From positions 1 through 47,900 of the forward strand of contig JADZDR010000003.1 of assembly GCA_020850945.1 (NCBI GenBank): 47,900 nucleotides of DNA. Reading direction: 5' to 3'. Both the position numbers and the translations under genes were made by a program. Shown piece by piece: positions 22,845 to 31,500 of the stretch. This DNA is from Acidimicrobiia bacterium. GTDB lineage: Bacteria > Actinomycetota > Acidimicrobiia > UBA2766. Every line of letters begins with the position of its first letter. Position 1 is the stretch's first letter. The notes beneath the pieces are model-generated. The model was not told where the DNA came from. It did no database searches and saw only the letters and a list, made by a program, of their open reading frames with translations.

Positions 22845-24220
22845 CGCTCGACGACCATGTCATGCGGCCACGAAGCCTCGTGCAGTCCTGCCTTGCGCCA
22901 GAGGAGCTCCAGGAACTCGTCGGCACCGTCCACCTTCTCCCACACCGAAGGCAGGAACGTGGCACGCCGCCCCCCACCCTCGACGAGGAGGCCGTCGACG
23001 CCCGGCCGGATCGCACGGGCGAGATCCTCCGTCGAATCGACATCCAATCTCTCCAGGGGACCGAGCACGGAGATCTTGACGCACATCTCGTGCCAGTCCG
23101 CGCGCGTGATCGCAGGCAGGCGAGGATCGGCGAACGCCGATGTGACCGCGTGGATCGCGACGTCCTCTATCAGGGGCCGGCTCGGAACCATCGAGCCGGT
23201 GCAACCGAGAAGCCGGCCTGCCCGTTCGAGTGTGACGAACGACGCGCCGTCGCGAGTGACGACCTCGGGAAGATCGCCGTCGGGTAGGTGCATCTGCCGG
23301 TCTCCCTCCAGATGCCGGTCGATCGCGTCCACAGCCGTGTCGAGGAGAAGGCGCTGCACGCCTGCGTCCTCGAGCGCTGTGGTGTCGACGACACGCGCCA
23401 CTTCGTCCTCGAGCCGCTCCGTGAAGGCGAAGGCTCCGTAGCCCACGACGCGGTCTCGTCGTCCCGCCGTGTCACCCGAGTTGCGCAGATCGAGGATCTC
23501 GACGTCGAGATCGTGGCGCTTCGCGGCGAGCATGAGGCCCCGCACCGGGTGAGCACCGCACGCGTCGCCCGTTCCCACGGCATCCACCTCGCCGTCCACG
23601 ATCGCATGCGCCGTCTCGCGGTCGCGACGCACCGCTGTCTCGTAGTCGTGGTAGTGGCTGAGGTCGGAGCTGACGATGATCAGCGTCTCCGCGCCTCCCC
23701 AGACCGTGTCGAGCACGGACGCGACCTCGGCCGGGCGTGCATCGCCCACGACGAGAGGCAGGACCGCCACGTCCCCGAGAACCCGCTGGACGAAGGGAAG
23801 CTGCACCTCGAGGCTGTGCTCGGGGGCGTGGGCGGCGTCGTCGACTTGCACACAGCCGAGCACCAGGACCGCGTCCCGGGCCGCAGAGTCGACGCGCACA
23901 GGTCCGAGCGGGGTCTCGAGCACGTCCACCGACGGCACGGCGAGACCCCGCACGCGCACACGATGGGCCGGGCCGAGCAGGACGACACGCTCTACCCGCC
24001 CCCGCAGGGGAGCGAGCCGCGCGTAGGCCGCACCTGCCACCGGTCCCGAGTAGACGTAACCGGCGTGAGGTGCGATGACGGCCTTCGGGTGAACCACCCC
24101 CCGCGTCTCGGAGGATGCGGCGGCGACGTCCCGGTCGACCGTGCGGCGCAGCACGGCGGGGTCCGCCGGGTAGAAGGTGCCGGAGACGGCAGGGGGGCGG
24201 ATACCGGTGTGTGCCGTCAC
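22805..24220 (-). CDS. Fused MEMO-AMMECR1 protein (AmmeMemoRadiSam system proteins B and A)
   Basis: 471 residues. The GTG at 24220 overlaps the stop of the radical SAM gene (GTGA, 24217-24220). The N-terminal part (about 1-270) is MEMO-like: VIAPHAGYVYSGPVAGAAY, HAPEHSLEVQLPFV, SSDLSHYHDYE and TGDACGAHPVRGLM supply the His/His/Cys set that binds metal in MEMO1. The C-terminal part (about 285-471) is AMMECR1: FVTLERAGRLLGCTGSM is the position of the conserved LRGCIG motif (here LLGCTG), followed by AFADPRLPAI and MCVKISVLGPLERL. Together with the adjacent radical SAM gene this is the three-part AmmeMemoRadiSam set known from many archaea and bacteria. Its reaction and product are not established. 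Confidence 0.9.
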   Translation of the reverse strand: MTAHTGIRPPAVSGTFYPADPAVLRRTVDRDVAAASSETRGVVHPKAVIAPHAGYVYSGPVAGAAYARLAPLRGRVERVVLLGPAHRVRVRGLAVPSVDVLETPLGPVRVDSAARDAVLVLGCVQVDDAAHAPEHSLEVQLPFVQRVLGDVAVLPLVVGDARPAEVASVLDTVWGGAETLIIVSSDLSHYHDYETAVRRDRETAHAIVDGEVDAVGTGDACGAHPVRGLMLAAKRHDLDVEILDLRNSGDTAGRRDRVVGYGAFAFTERLEDEVARVVDTTALEDAGVQRLLLDTAVDAIDRHLEGDRQMHLPDGDLPEVVTRDGASFVTLERAGRLLGCTGSMVPSRPLIEDVAIHAVTSAFADPRLPAITRADWHEMCVKISVLGPLERLDVDSTEDLARAIRPGVDGLLVEGGGRRATFLPSVWEKVDGADEFLELLWRKAGLHEASWPHDMVVERYTTVEFTDTGPR

Positions 24221-25356
24221 GGGCGAGCCCTGTCGAAGTCGGCGAGACGGACAGGCAGCCGCTTCGCTCCCCACGTGCCAGGCGGCCCGGCGAAGACACC
24301 CGGGCAACGTGCGCCGCAGGCCGCGCACGCGCCGTCGTGCGTCAACGCATGTTCACCGAGCACGTACCAGTCACGTTCGACGAGCCTCGTCCCACACGAA
24401 CCGCAGTAGGTGCTGGCACCGGCCGTGTCGTGGACGTTCCCGGTGTACGCGTGCCGGACGCCGTTGCCGATCGCGATCTCACGTGCGCGTGTGAGCGTGG
24501 CAGGCCGTGTCGCCTCGACATCCGTCATCCTGAAATCCGGATGGAACGCCGAGAAGTGCATCGGCACATCACGACCGAGGTTCGCCACGACCCATCTCGT
24601 CATCGCGTCGATCTCGGCATCGCTGTCGTTCTTGCCCGGGATGAGCAGGGTCGTGAGCTCGAGCCAGACATCCGTCTCGTGCTGCAGGTACTCGAGCGTA
24701 TCGAGCACGGGTCCGAGCGCGGCGCCGCAGACGTGCCTGTAGAAGTCCTCGGTGAAGGCCTTGAGGTCGACGTTTGCGGCGTCGATGTGCGCGAAGAACT
24801 CGCGCCGTGGTTCGGGGCAGATGTATCCGGCGGTGACAGCGACTGTCTTGACGCCGACCTCGCGGCACGCGTCGGCCACGTCGATTGCGTACTCCATGAA
24901 GATCGTCGGATCGTTGTAGGTGAAGGCCACACTCGCCGCCCCGAGCTCGCGGGCCGCGCTGGCGATGGTCTCGGGCATCGCCCGATCCGCGAGGGCGTCG
25001 AGCTCCTTGGACTTGCTGATGTCCCAGTTCTGGCAGAAGCGGCACGCGAGGTTGCATCCCGCCGTCCCGAAAGAGAGGACGGACGTGCCGGGAAGGAAGT
25101 GGTAGAGCGGCTTCTTCTCGATCGGGTCGAGGCAGTACCCGCTCGATCGCCCGTACGACTCGAGGACAATCCCATCATCCTTGCGGGCACGCACGAAGCA
25201 GAGGCCACGCTGCCCTTCGTGCATCTTGCATGCCCGCGGGCAGAGGTCACATTGGATGCGGCCGTCGTCGAGGACATGCCAGTAGGCAGTCGCGACGGTG
25301 AAGTCGTCTGTCTCACCGGCCGATCCGGCCGTCTCGTGGACGGTGTCGAGCTCCAT
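24217..25356 (-). CDS. AmmeMemoRadiSam system radical SAM enzyme
   Basis: 379 residues, ATG at 25356 (weak ribosome-binding site). The radical SAM [4Fe-4S] motif CxxxCxxC is Cys101, Cys105 and Cys108 in GCNLACRFCQNW. An N-terminal cysteine group (CDLCPRACK, GLCF) and a C-terminal zinc-ribbon-like set (YCGSCGTRL ... CAACGARC) are also present. The layout resembles pyruvate-formate-lyase-activating-enzyme-like proteins of the AmmeMemoRadiSam group. It generates a 5'-deoxyadenosyl radical (family knowledge); the substrate is unknown. The stop overlaps the start of the MEMO-AMMECR1 gene by 4 bp, so the two are made together. The LLM oxidoreductase gene ends 28 bp upstream. Confidence 0.92.
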   Translation of the reverse strand: MELDTVHETAGSAGETDDFTVATAYWHVLDDGRIQCDLCPRACKMHEGQRGLCFVRARKDDGIVLESYGRSSGYCLDPIEKKPLYHFLPGTSVLSFGTAGCNLACRFCQNWDISKSKELDALADRAMPETIASAARELGAASVAFTYNDPTIFMEYAIDVADACREVGVKTVAVTAGYICPEPRREFFAHIDAANVDLKAFTEDFYRHVCGAALGPVLDTLEYLQHETDVWLELTTLLIPGKNDSDAEIDAMTRWVVANLGRDVPMHFSAFHPDFRMTDVEATRPATLTRAREIAIGNGVRHAYTGNVHDTAGASTYCGSCGTRLVERDWYVLGEHALTHDGACAACGARCPGVFAGPPGTWGAKRLPVRLADFDRARP

Positions 25357-25384
25357 GCGTGGTCCAACGGGTGATGCCTGGGGC

Positions 25385-26251
25385 CTATTCCTCGGGTCGC
25401 GCGCGCTGCAGTCCCCTCATCTTCGCCCAGTCCCTCGTCGAGTCAAGGGCCTCCCCGCTGTGCCGCCACGGGCTCACGATGATGCGGTCGACCCCTGTGG
25501 GGCCCCACGCCTCGAGTGGCACCTCGGCGTCGGCACCCACCGTGACGTACAGGCTCGCCGGGTTCCGCCCCGCGGCCTCCGCCGCGGCCCGCAGTTCCCC
25601 CACGCGAACCCGCGCTGATTCGGGTGTGTGGCGCATACCGATCCAGCCGTCTCCCCGGGATGCAGCCCGGCGCAGGGCGGCGGCGGTCTCACCCCCCACA
25701 TGGATGGGGGGGTGTGGGCGCTGCACCGGTTTGGGTTCGAAGCGCACAGGGGCGAACGTGTGGAACTCACCTGCGTGCGCGACCACGCCCTCGGTCCAGA
25801 GGCGGCGTACCACGTCGAGTGTCTCGTCGAGGCGCCTGCCGCGGGTCGCGAAGTCGATGCCGACTGCCTCGTACTCCTCGCGCAGCCACCCGGCACCGAC
25901 ACCGAGCTCCACGCGCCCACCCGAGACGACATCGAGCGTCGCGAAGGAACGTGCGACCGTGAAGGGATGCCGGAGGGCGGCGAGGTACACGGAGGTGCCG
26001 AGTCGGACGCGGGTCGTGCGGGCGGCAAGGTGGGCGAGCAACGTCGACGCGTCGAATGCGGGGGTCGTGGACGGCACGGGCGGCGTGTCCGCACCGGCGT
26101 GCGGGGAGCCGGACATTCCGACGGGGAACACGAGGTGTTCGGGCACCCACACGGATTCGTATCCGAGGTGATCGGCGAGGACCGTGAGATCCTCCCACAG
26201 CTCGGGCCGGCAACGTCCGAGACCGAGCCCGACGGCGACGGGTGCACTCAC
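25385..26251 (-). CDS. LLM-class, probably F420-dependent, oxidoreductase
   Basis: 288 residues from a GTG at 26251, 10 bp after the cyclase stop; an ATG at 26284 would overlap the cyclase gene by 23 bp and neither start has a clear ribosome-binding site. The luciferase-like TIM barrel is seen in YESVWVPEHLVFP, RVRLGTSVYLAALRHPFTVARSFATLDVVSGGRVELGVGAGWLREEYEA (split over several blocks) and PPIHVGGETAAALRRAA. The GVGAGWLREEYEA signature is that of the TIGR03619-like F420 oxidoreductases of actinobacteria. The hydride acceptor or donor is unknown. It is in the same minus-strand run as the AmmeMemoRadiSam genes. Confidence 0.85.
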   Translation of the reverse strand: MSAPVAVGLGLGRCRPELWEDLTVLADHLGYESVWVPEHLVFPVGMSGSPHAGADTPPVPSTTPAFDASTLLAHLAARTTRVRLGTSVYLAALRHPFTVARSFATLDVVSGGRVELGVGAGWLREEYEAVGIDFATRGRRLDETLDVVRRLWTEGVVAHAGEFHTFAPVRFEPKPVQRPHPPIHVGGETAAALRRAASRGDGWIGMRHTPESARVRVGELRAAAEAAGRNPASLYVTVGADAEVPLEAWGPTGVDRIIVSPWRHSGEALDSTRDWAKMRGLQRARPEE

Positions 26252-26261
26252 GGACGGAGTC

Positions 26262-27134
26262 TCACGGTGACGACGGGACGGCACCGTCGCCTGCGCCGAC
26301 CCAGTCCACGGCGAGCAGATGGCGGGGCTGGGCGATGCCCTTCAGCTCGTGGAGACCCCGGTCCTCGAGGCGGAGGCGTGAGCCCACGTATTCCGCGACA
26401 GGCTCCGTGACGAGGATCTCGCCGGGGGCCGCCTCACCGGTGACACGTGACGCGACGTTGATGACGCGGCCGATGAGGTCGCCGTCGTCGTGCACGGCCT
26501 GACCGGCGTTGACGCCGATGCGGACGGTGATCGGGTGCGGATCCACGAGCTTGGTGCCGATGTCCCGCTGCACGTCGACGGCGCAGAGCACGGCGTCGGC
26601 TGGAGACGGAAAGCTCGCGAGCAGACCGTCGCCCTGCGTCCCGACCTCCCTGCCGTTGCGGGACACGACATCCCGCCGCACGAGGTCGCGGAACTCGACG
26701 AGGAAACGGCTCCATTCCTCGTCGCCCAACTCCTCGTTCAGGGTCGTCGAGCCGGCGATGTCGACGAACATGACGGTGACCCACTGCCGACTCGGCCCCG
26801 ATCCGTCGTTCCCGGCATCGGCCGGTGCCGGCGGCGCTGCCTCCCCCGCCCGCCTGATCTTCGCCTCGGTGCGTGCTTCGCGCAGGCGTCGCTTGCGGCG
26901 ACGCCGCTTTCCACCGAACAGGAGGGCGGCGAACACGATTCCCGCATGGAGGAGAAGGGCCGCCCCCCAGCCGAGTACGACCCAGATCGGCCAGAAGCCC
27001 ACCGCCTTCCACTGCGTCGGATCCGAGATGACGGCCTCGAGTCCCGCGGTCGACCCCTGCACGAGCGTCCAGCCCGCGACCAAGGAGCCGCACGCCACCA
27101 CGTAGACCACCGCGTGAATCAGCAACCCGACCAT
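26262..27134 (-). CDS. Membrane-bound class III adenylate/guanylate cyclase with N-terminal 2TM domain
   Basis: 290 residues from an ATG at 27134; the upstream in-frame extension is Arg/Pro-rich and lacks support. Two TM helices (about 4-24 and 48-72) resemble a 2TM domain, followed by a very basic segment (GGKRRRRKRRLREARTEAK). The cyclase domain starts at about residue 116: VTVMFVDIAGSTTLNEELG has the first metal Asp, GTQGDGLLASFPSPADAV the second, and GVNAGQAV ... GRVINVASRV the Asn/Arg pair that stabilises the transition state. It would make cAMP (or cGMP) at the inner membrane face. The base-selecting residues are not clear enough to decide. Upstream lies the sulfatase gene, 43 bp away. 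Confidence 0.87.
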   Translation of the reverse strand: MVGLLIHAVVYVVACGSLVAGWTLVQGSTAGLEAVISDPTQWKAVGFWPIWVVLGWGAALLLHAGIVFAALLFGGKRRRRKRRLREARTEAKIRRAGEAAPPAPADAGNDGSGPSRQWVTVMFVDIAGSTTLNEELGDEEWSRFLVEFRDLVRRDVVSRNGREVGTQGDGLLASFPSPADAVLCAVDVQRDIGTKLVDPHPITVRIGVNAGQAVHDDGDLIGRVINVASRVTGEAAPGEILVTEPVAEYVGSRLRLEDRGLHELKGIAQPRHLLAVDWVGAGDGAVPSSP

Positions 27135-27177
27135 GGCACAAGACTGGCCGCGATCACGGGTCGGTGTCGAGGGTGTG

Positions 27178-28734
27178 TCACCCCGCGCTGCAGACCTGGG
27201 GCAGGACACGCCCGTAGTCGTGTCGCATCACGTCGTCGAGTGTGGCGAGGAGTTCCGTCTTCGTGTCCTGGTACCCGGGGTCGCTCCAGAGGTTGTGCAG
27301 CTCTCCGGGATCGGACGCGAGATCGTACAGCTCACCTTCCGCGTCGTCGTCGCTGATGCTCGCCGTGATCCGCCACTCGCGCGTGGTGAGTGTGCGGAAG
27401 CGGAGGTACGGGGGGAGGATGTCGTCCTCGGTGAGGACGTGTTCGCGTGGGAGGTCACGGAGCGTGCGTCCCTCCACCCAGCCGGGCACGTCCACACCCG
27501 TGACGTCGAGCACTGTGGGGCAGATGTCGATCGTGCCGACGGGATCGTCGACCTCCCTTCCGCCGGCGAATCCAGGCCCGCGCACGACGAGCGGCACGCG
27601 CACGAGTGCCTCGTAGTGCATGGGGCCCTTCAGCATCATCTGGTGGTCCCCCATGTAGTCGCCGTGGTCCGTCGCGAATATGACGAGAGTGTTGGCGTCG
27701 AGACCGCGCGTCGCGAGGTGGTCGAGGATGCGGCCCACCCCGTGGTCGATCTGGGCGACCATCCCCCAGTAGGCCGCCATGACCCGCAGCTGCTCCGCGT
27801 CTTCGAGTCGCGCCCAACCCGGATTCGTCCAGGCGAGGGGCCCGCCTCGGAAGCCCTGCGTCCAGAGCTCGTGCAGCCACGGCTTGCCCACGAACTCGTC
27901 CGGATGCGACACCGGCCGGACTTCGGCCATGTCTTCAGGCCGGTAGCGACTGCTCCACGGCTCGGGCGGGTCGAAGGGGTGATGCGGATCGGCGAAGCTC
28001 ACCCAACAGAAGAAGGGCGCGTCTGCCGCGTCGATCCATTCGAGTGCCCGGTCCGTCACCCAGGTCGTGTGATGGTCCGCAACGTCGATCTGGTTCGGCC
28101 ACGTCTGCGTGTGATCCCAGACGCACCCGGCTGCCTCGGGCTGGAGGAGGCGGAGACGCTCCAGCCCGCGTGTCCGACCGTCCCGGAACAGATACCTCCC
28201 GTAGTGAAGCCCCATCGGGGGAGGCCCGAACCCCCAGTTCCAGAGGCCGTAGGCGGGGGCGAGGCGGATGTTGTGCACGTCCGAGACGAGCTCGACGTGT
28301 TCGAACCCGAAGTACGGTCCGTGCCAGTCGGGGGGGACGAGACTCGCGTCGGGCACCGACTCGGACCGGCCCGTCGGGAAGTCCGGGTAGTACGAGGCGA
28401 AGTGGGCCTTGCCGAACAGGGCCGTGCGATAGCCGGCGCCGGCGAGGATGTGGGCCACCGATTCCTGCTCGGCTTCGAGTGGCAGGTCGACACCGTTGCG
28501 GATCACACCGTGAGTGCTCGGGTACTGGCCCGTGAGGATCGTCGCCCGGGACGGCTGGCAGAAAGGGTTCTGTGTGCGACAGCGCCTGAACAGCGTGCCC
28601 TCGCCGGCGAGCCGGTCGAGGTTCGGTGTCGCGCCCAAGGGGTCACCGAAGCAGCCGAGAGTGGACGCCTTCTGCTGATCGGCCGTGACGAGGAGCACGT
28701 TCGGCCGCGTGTCCGTGGAACGTCCGCTTGCCAA
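27178..28734 (-). CDS. Type I sulfatase (formylglycine-dependent)
   Basis: 518 residues. The TTG at 28734 is the first codon; GGGAG 8 nt upstream supports it and the PhoD stop lies 21 bp away. The activation motif C-x-P-S-R is FCQPSRATILTG with Cys59 as the residue converted to formylglycine. Other family landmarks are PNVLLVTADQQ, ALFGKAHFA, FATDHGDYMGDHQMMLKGPMHYE and the C-terminal ELYDLASDPGELHNLW. No signal peptide is visible, so it is probably cytosolic. No formylglycine-generating enzyme gene lies in the window. The physiological sulfate or phosphonate ester is unknown. Confidence 0.92.
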   Translation of the reverse strand: MASGRSTDTRPNVLLVTADQQKASTLGCFGDPLGATPNLDRLAGEGTLFRRCRTQNPFCQPSRATILTGQYPSTHGVIRNGVDLPLEAEQESVAHILAGAGYRTALFGKAHFASYYPDFPTGRSESVPDASLVPPDWHGPYFGFEHVELVSDVHNIRLAPAYGLWNWGFGPPPMGLHYGRYLFRDGRTRGLERLRLLQPEAAGCVWDHTQTWPNQIDVADHHTTWVTDRALEWIDAADAPFFCWVSFADPHHPFDPPEPWSSRYRPEDMAEVRPVSHPDEFVGKPWLHELWTQGFRGGPLAWTNPGWARLEDAEQLRVMAAYWGMVAQIDHGVGRILDHLATRGLDANTLVIFATDHGDYMGDHQMMLKGPMHYEALVRVPLVVRGPGFAGGREVDDPVGTIDICPTVLDVTGVDVPGWVEGRTLRDLPREHVLTEDDILPPYLRFRTLTTREWRITASISDDDAEGELYDLASDPGELHNLWSDPGYQDTKTELLATLDDVMRHDYGRVLPQVCSAG

Positions 28735-28755
28735 ACTCGGCTCCCGACTCAGGTG

Positions 28756-30342
28756 TCAGCCCTGCAGGGTGATCCCGGCGCCGCACAGAGGAGTGCCGGT
28801 GCCGTCCTTGGGCTGTACGTTCAGCTTCTTCGTGACCTCGTCGTACGTGACGGTCGCGTACGAATACTCGTCGATGTTCACGCACTTGGCGCCGGTGAGC
28901 GCGAAGACGATGCCGATGGCCGTCGGGCCGATGGAACCGACGACGTTCGTCACCTCGTCGCTGTAGGACTCCGTGCCGACGGGACCGACCACGATCTCCT
29001 GTCCTGCCGTCTTCGGGAAGAGGAACCCCCGGAAGTCGTCGAAGTTGAGGGTGTCGGTGCGCACCTTGTTCGCATATGTCGCGTGGCTGTCGGTCGTGAG
29101 CCACACGACGCCCTTGATCTTCTTGTCCGTCACGAAGCTCAGGATCTCCTCCCGTTCCGCCGCGTAGCCCTCCCACCGGTCGTACGGCATCGCCCAGAAC
29201 TCCTGGATCGGCACCTCGTTGACGATGAGCTTGAAGCGAGCCGTGGAGCTCTCGAGGCCGGCGAGGAACCAGGCCTTCTGCGTGGTGCCGAGCATCGTGC
29301 GGGCGGGGTCGTACAGCGAGTTCCGGCACGTGGCGTCGGGTCGCCACTTGAGCTGGGCGAGGGCGAGGCTGAACAGGGCCCGGATCCAGCGCGGCCCCGT
29401 CGGCGCGAGATCGGGCTCACCCGTGCGCGGGTTGATGCACGCACCGGGCACGTCGGGGTCGTCGATCGACTGCGCAGACCGATAGGAACGCTCGTCGAGG
29501 ACGAAGATCTCGATGTCCGAGCCCCACATGAAGCTCCTGTAGAACGGGTTCGCCTCGTTCTGGGGATCCCCCGCGACCGGGTTGTACTCGCGGAACGCCT
29601 GCGTGCCGTTGGCGAGTTGCGTAGCGTCGACGGTCTCGGAGTTCCAGTCGTTCACTATCTCGTGGTCGTCCCACTGCACGACCATGCCCGTTGCGGACAG
29701 GATCTCCTGCACGGCCGGGTAGTAGTCGGGATCACGCACGTCCTTGTACTTCTGGCGGTAGTCGCTGAGATCGGTGATCGGCTCCGGCGCGTCCGAGTAG
29801 ATCGTGTCGCCGAGGAACACGAAGAGATCAGGGTTCTCGGCGGCCGCGGCGGAGAGCGGCTCGAAGTTGCCGTAGACGGGGTCGCCGAACTCGTCCTTGA
29901 GGGTGTTCGCGTCACCCGAGAAGACCATCTCGAGAGGTGCCGGTGCGGACGCGGACGGGAGTGTCAGGAAGCGCCCCGTCGTGGACACGTCGGGGCCTGT
30001 GGCCTCCCGGAAGCGGTAGAAGTGCTCCGTGTCCTCGTCCAGCCCGGCGACCGCGACCTTGAGGGTGTAGTCGTCGGCGGCGGAGGGCGTGACGGTCTGC
30101 GAATCGACGATCGTGGTGAAGTCGGGATCGGTCGCGGTCTCGATGATCACGTCGTCGGCCGTCTCGGCTCGTGTCCAGAGGAGGGCGGACGTGCCGGTGA
30201 TCTCACCCGCCGCGACACCGTAGGCGAAGACCCCGGACGGAACACCGCGCGCGATCTCGGACGGTACGAGGGGCAAGGTGATGGCTCCGAGGGCGAGGGC
30301 GGCCACGAGGGCCAAGGTGCGAGGGGAACGTCGCCGTCTCAT
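28756..30342 (-). CDS. phoD: PhoD-family alkaline phosphatase, secreted
   Basis: 528 residues. The ATG at 30342 follows GGGAGG at 4 nt spacing; this start begins with MRRRRSPRTLALVAALALG, an Arg-rich signal peptide without the full twin-arginine consensus visible in many PhoD proteins. The phosphodiesterase/alkaline phosphatase core is marked by an N-terminal FN3-like PhoD_N region (YGVAAGEITGTSALLWTRAE), FVFLGDTIYSD, WDDHEIVNDWN, LDERSYRSAQ and WLTTDSHATY, which bind the metal ions. It would release phosphate outside the cell. It is followed directly by the sulfatase gene, so the two hydrolases are probably co-expressed. Confidence 0.9.
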   Translation of the reverse strand: MRRRRSPRTLALVAALALGAITLPLVPSEIARGVPSGVFAYGVAAGEITGTSALLWTRAETADDVIIETATDPDFTTIVDSQTVTPSAADDYTLKVAVAGLDEDTEHFYRFREATGPDVSTTGRFLTLPSASAPAPLEMVFSGDANTLKDEFGDPVYGNFEPLSAAAAENPDLFVFLGDTIYSDAPEPITDLSDYRQKYKDVRDPDYYPAVQEILSATGMVVQWDDHEIVNDWNSETVDATQLANGTQAFREYNPVAGDPQNEANPFYRSFMWGSDIEIFVLDERSYRSAQSIDDPDVPGACINPRTGEPDLAPTGPRWIRALFSLALAQLKWRPDATCRNSLYDPARTMLGTTQKAWFLAGLESSTARFKLIVNEVPIQEFWAMPYDRWEGYAAEREEILSFVTDKKIKGVVWLTTDSHATYANKVRTDTLNFDDFRGFLFPKTAGQEIVVGPVGTESYSDEVTNVVGSIGPTAIGIVFALTGAKCVNIDEYSYATVTYDEVTKKLNVQPKDGTGTPLCGAGITLQG

Positions 30343-30408
30343 GTTGCCTCCCGGTCCGGCTGTCCTGCCCCCATTGCTACCTCCTCGCCGGCCCGTTGTC
30401 ACCCCCGT

Positions 30409-31491
30409 TCAGAACGGGCAATCGACGCCCCGTGAGGCGCCGAGGCCGCGCAGGTTCGCGAGCAGCGACTCGGACAAGGGGATCCCGTTCGCCTCCCGCT
30501 CCGCCGCGCACACCCACTCGGGATCGCCGGCGACGCGCACTTCGCTCTCCCCGGGGGCCGTCGGCGCCGCCCGCAGACCCGACGTCATGTCCCTCATCTC
30601 CGCCTCGAACCCGTCGAGGGGGCGGAAGGCGTCCACGCGGATCGCGGCAAAGAAGTGGCCGACGTTGGCGACCTCGTTGAACTCGCTCGTGAGGCTCAGG
30701 CAGTTCGGACCCCACGCCGCGCCCGAGAGGAGGGCCGAGAAGATGTCGACGAGGACCGCGAGGCCGTAGCCCTTGTGGCTCCCGAGCTCACGCGTTCCTC
30801 CCAAGGGTACGAGGGCACCGAGCATTCCCTGCCCCGGGTCGGTCGTGGGGTTCCCGGCAGAATCGAGGGCCCAACCTTCGGGCATGTCGACACCGTCGGT
30901 CGCGGCGAGCTGCAGCTTGCCGAAGGACACGGCGCTCGTCGCCGCGTCGAAGAGGAAGGGGTTCTCGTCTCCGGTCGGCACCGCGACCGCGATCGGGTTC
31001 GTTCCCAACATCGTGCTGCGCCCGAACGTGGGCGCGACCAAGGCGGTGGCGTTGGTGAGTGAGACCCCGATCATGCCGTGCGCGACGGCCTGCAGCGCCC
31101 AGTAGCCGGCGATGCCGTAGTGGTTGCTGTGGCCGACGCTCGCGCAGGCTGCGACCCCGGCTTCGGCGCGGCGGATGCACTCCCCCATCGCGAACTGGGC
31201 ACCGACCGGACCGAGGCCGTTGTCGGCATCGACGACGAACACGGCGCCGCTGTCGACACTGATCCGAGGCTCGGCCCGTGGGTTCACGAGATCCTGGCCG
31301 AGCTTGTGCATGTAGAACCCGAGTCGCGCCACACCGTGCGAGTCGATCCCGTAGACGTCGGCAGCAACCAGGGCATCTGCCGTCACGCCGTCATCGGATT
31401 CGGGAACGTCGTATGACACGAGGACGTCGCGCACGAACGACGTGAGGACGGGCGGTGCGACCCGGACGTCGCCGGAACCTGCATCAGTCAT
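30409..31491 (-). CDS. Ldh/malate dehydrogenase (YlbC/YiaK) family NAD(P)-dependent oxidoreductase
   Basis: 360 residues, ATG at 31491 with GAGGTC upstream, 9 bp after the DUF2505 stop. The family reduces 2-keto acids to 2-hydroxy acids and differs in fold from the classical malate dehydrogenases. The catalytic region is IDSHGVARL (Asp50, His52), followed by VGHSNHYGIAGYWAL, the dinucleotide-binding TMLGTNPIAVAVP and GSHKGYGLAVLVDI. The natural substrate (malate, ureidoglycolate, 2,3-diketogulonate or other) cannot be read from the sequence. The upstream DUF2505 gene is probably in the same transcript. Confidence 0.88.
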   Translation of the reverse strand: MTDAGSGDVRVAPPVLTSFVRDVLVSYDVPESDDGVTADALVAADVYGIDSHGVARLGFYMHKLGQDLVNPRAEPRISVDSGAVFVVDADNGLGPVGAQFAMGECIRRAEAGVAACASVGHSNHYGIAGYWALQAVAHGMIGVSLTNATALVAPTFGRSTMLGTNPIAVAVPTGDENPFLFDAATSAVSFGKLQLAATDGVDMPEGWALDSAGNPTTDPGQGMLGALVPLGGTRELGSHKGYGLAVLVDIFSALLSGAAWGPNCLSLTSEFNEVANVGHFFAAIRVDAFRPLDGFEAEMRDMTSGLRAAPTAPGESEVRVAGDPEWVCAAEREANGIPLSESLLANLRGLGASRGVDCPF

Positions 31492-31500
31492 CGTGCGACC

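Noticed and set aside
27133-30435. 1100-codon open frame on the plus strand opposite the sulfatase and PhoD genes
   Set aside because: It mirrors the GC-rich codons of the two minus-strand genes, has no ribosome-binding site and no family features; the sulfatase and PhoD motifs are unmistakable on the other strand.
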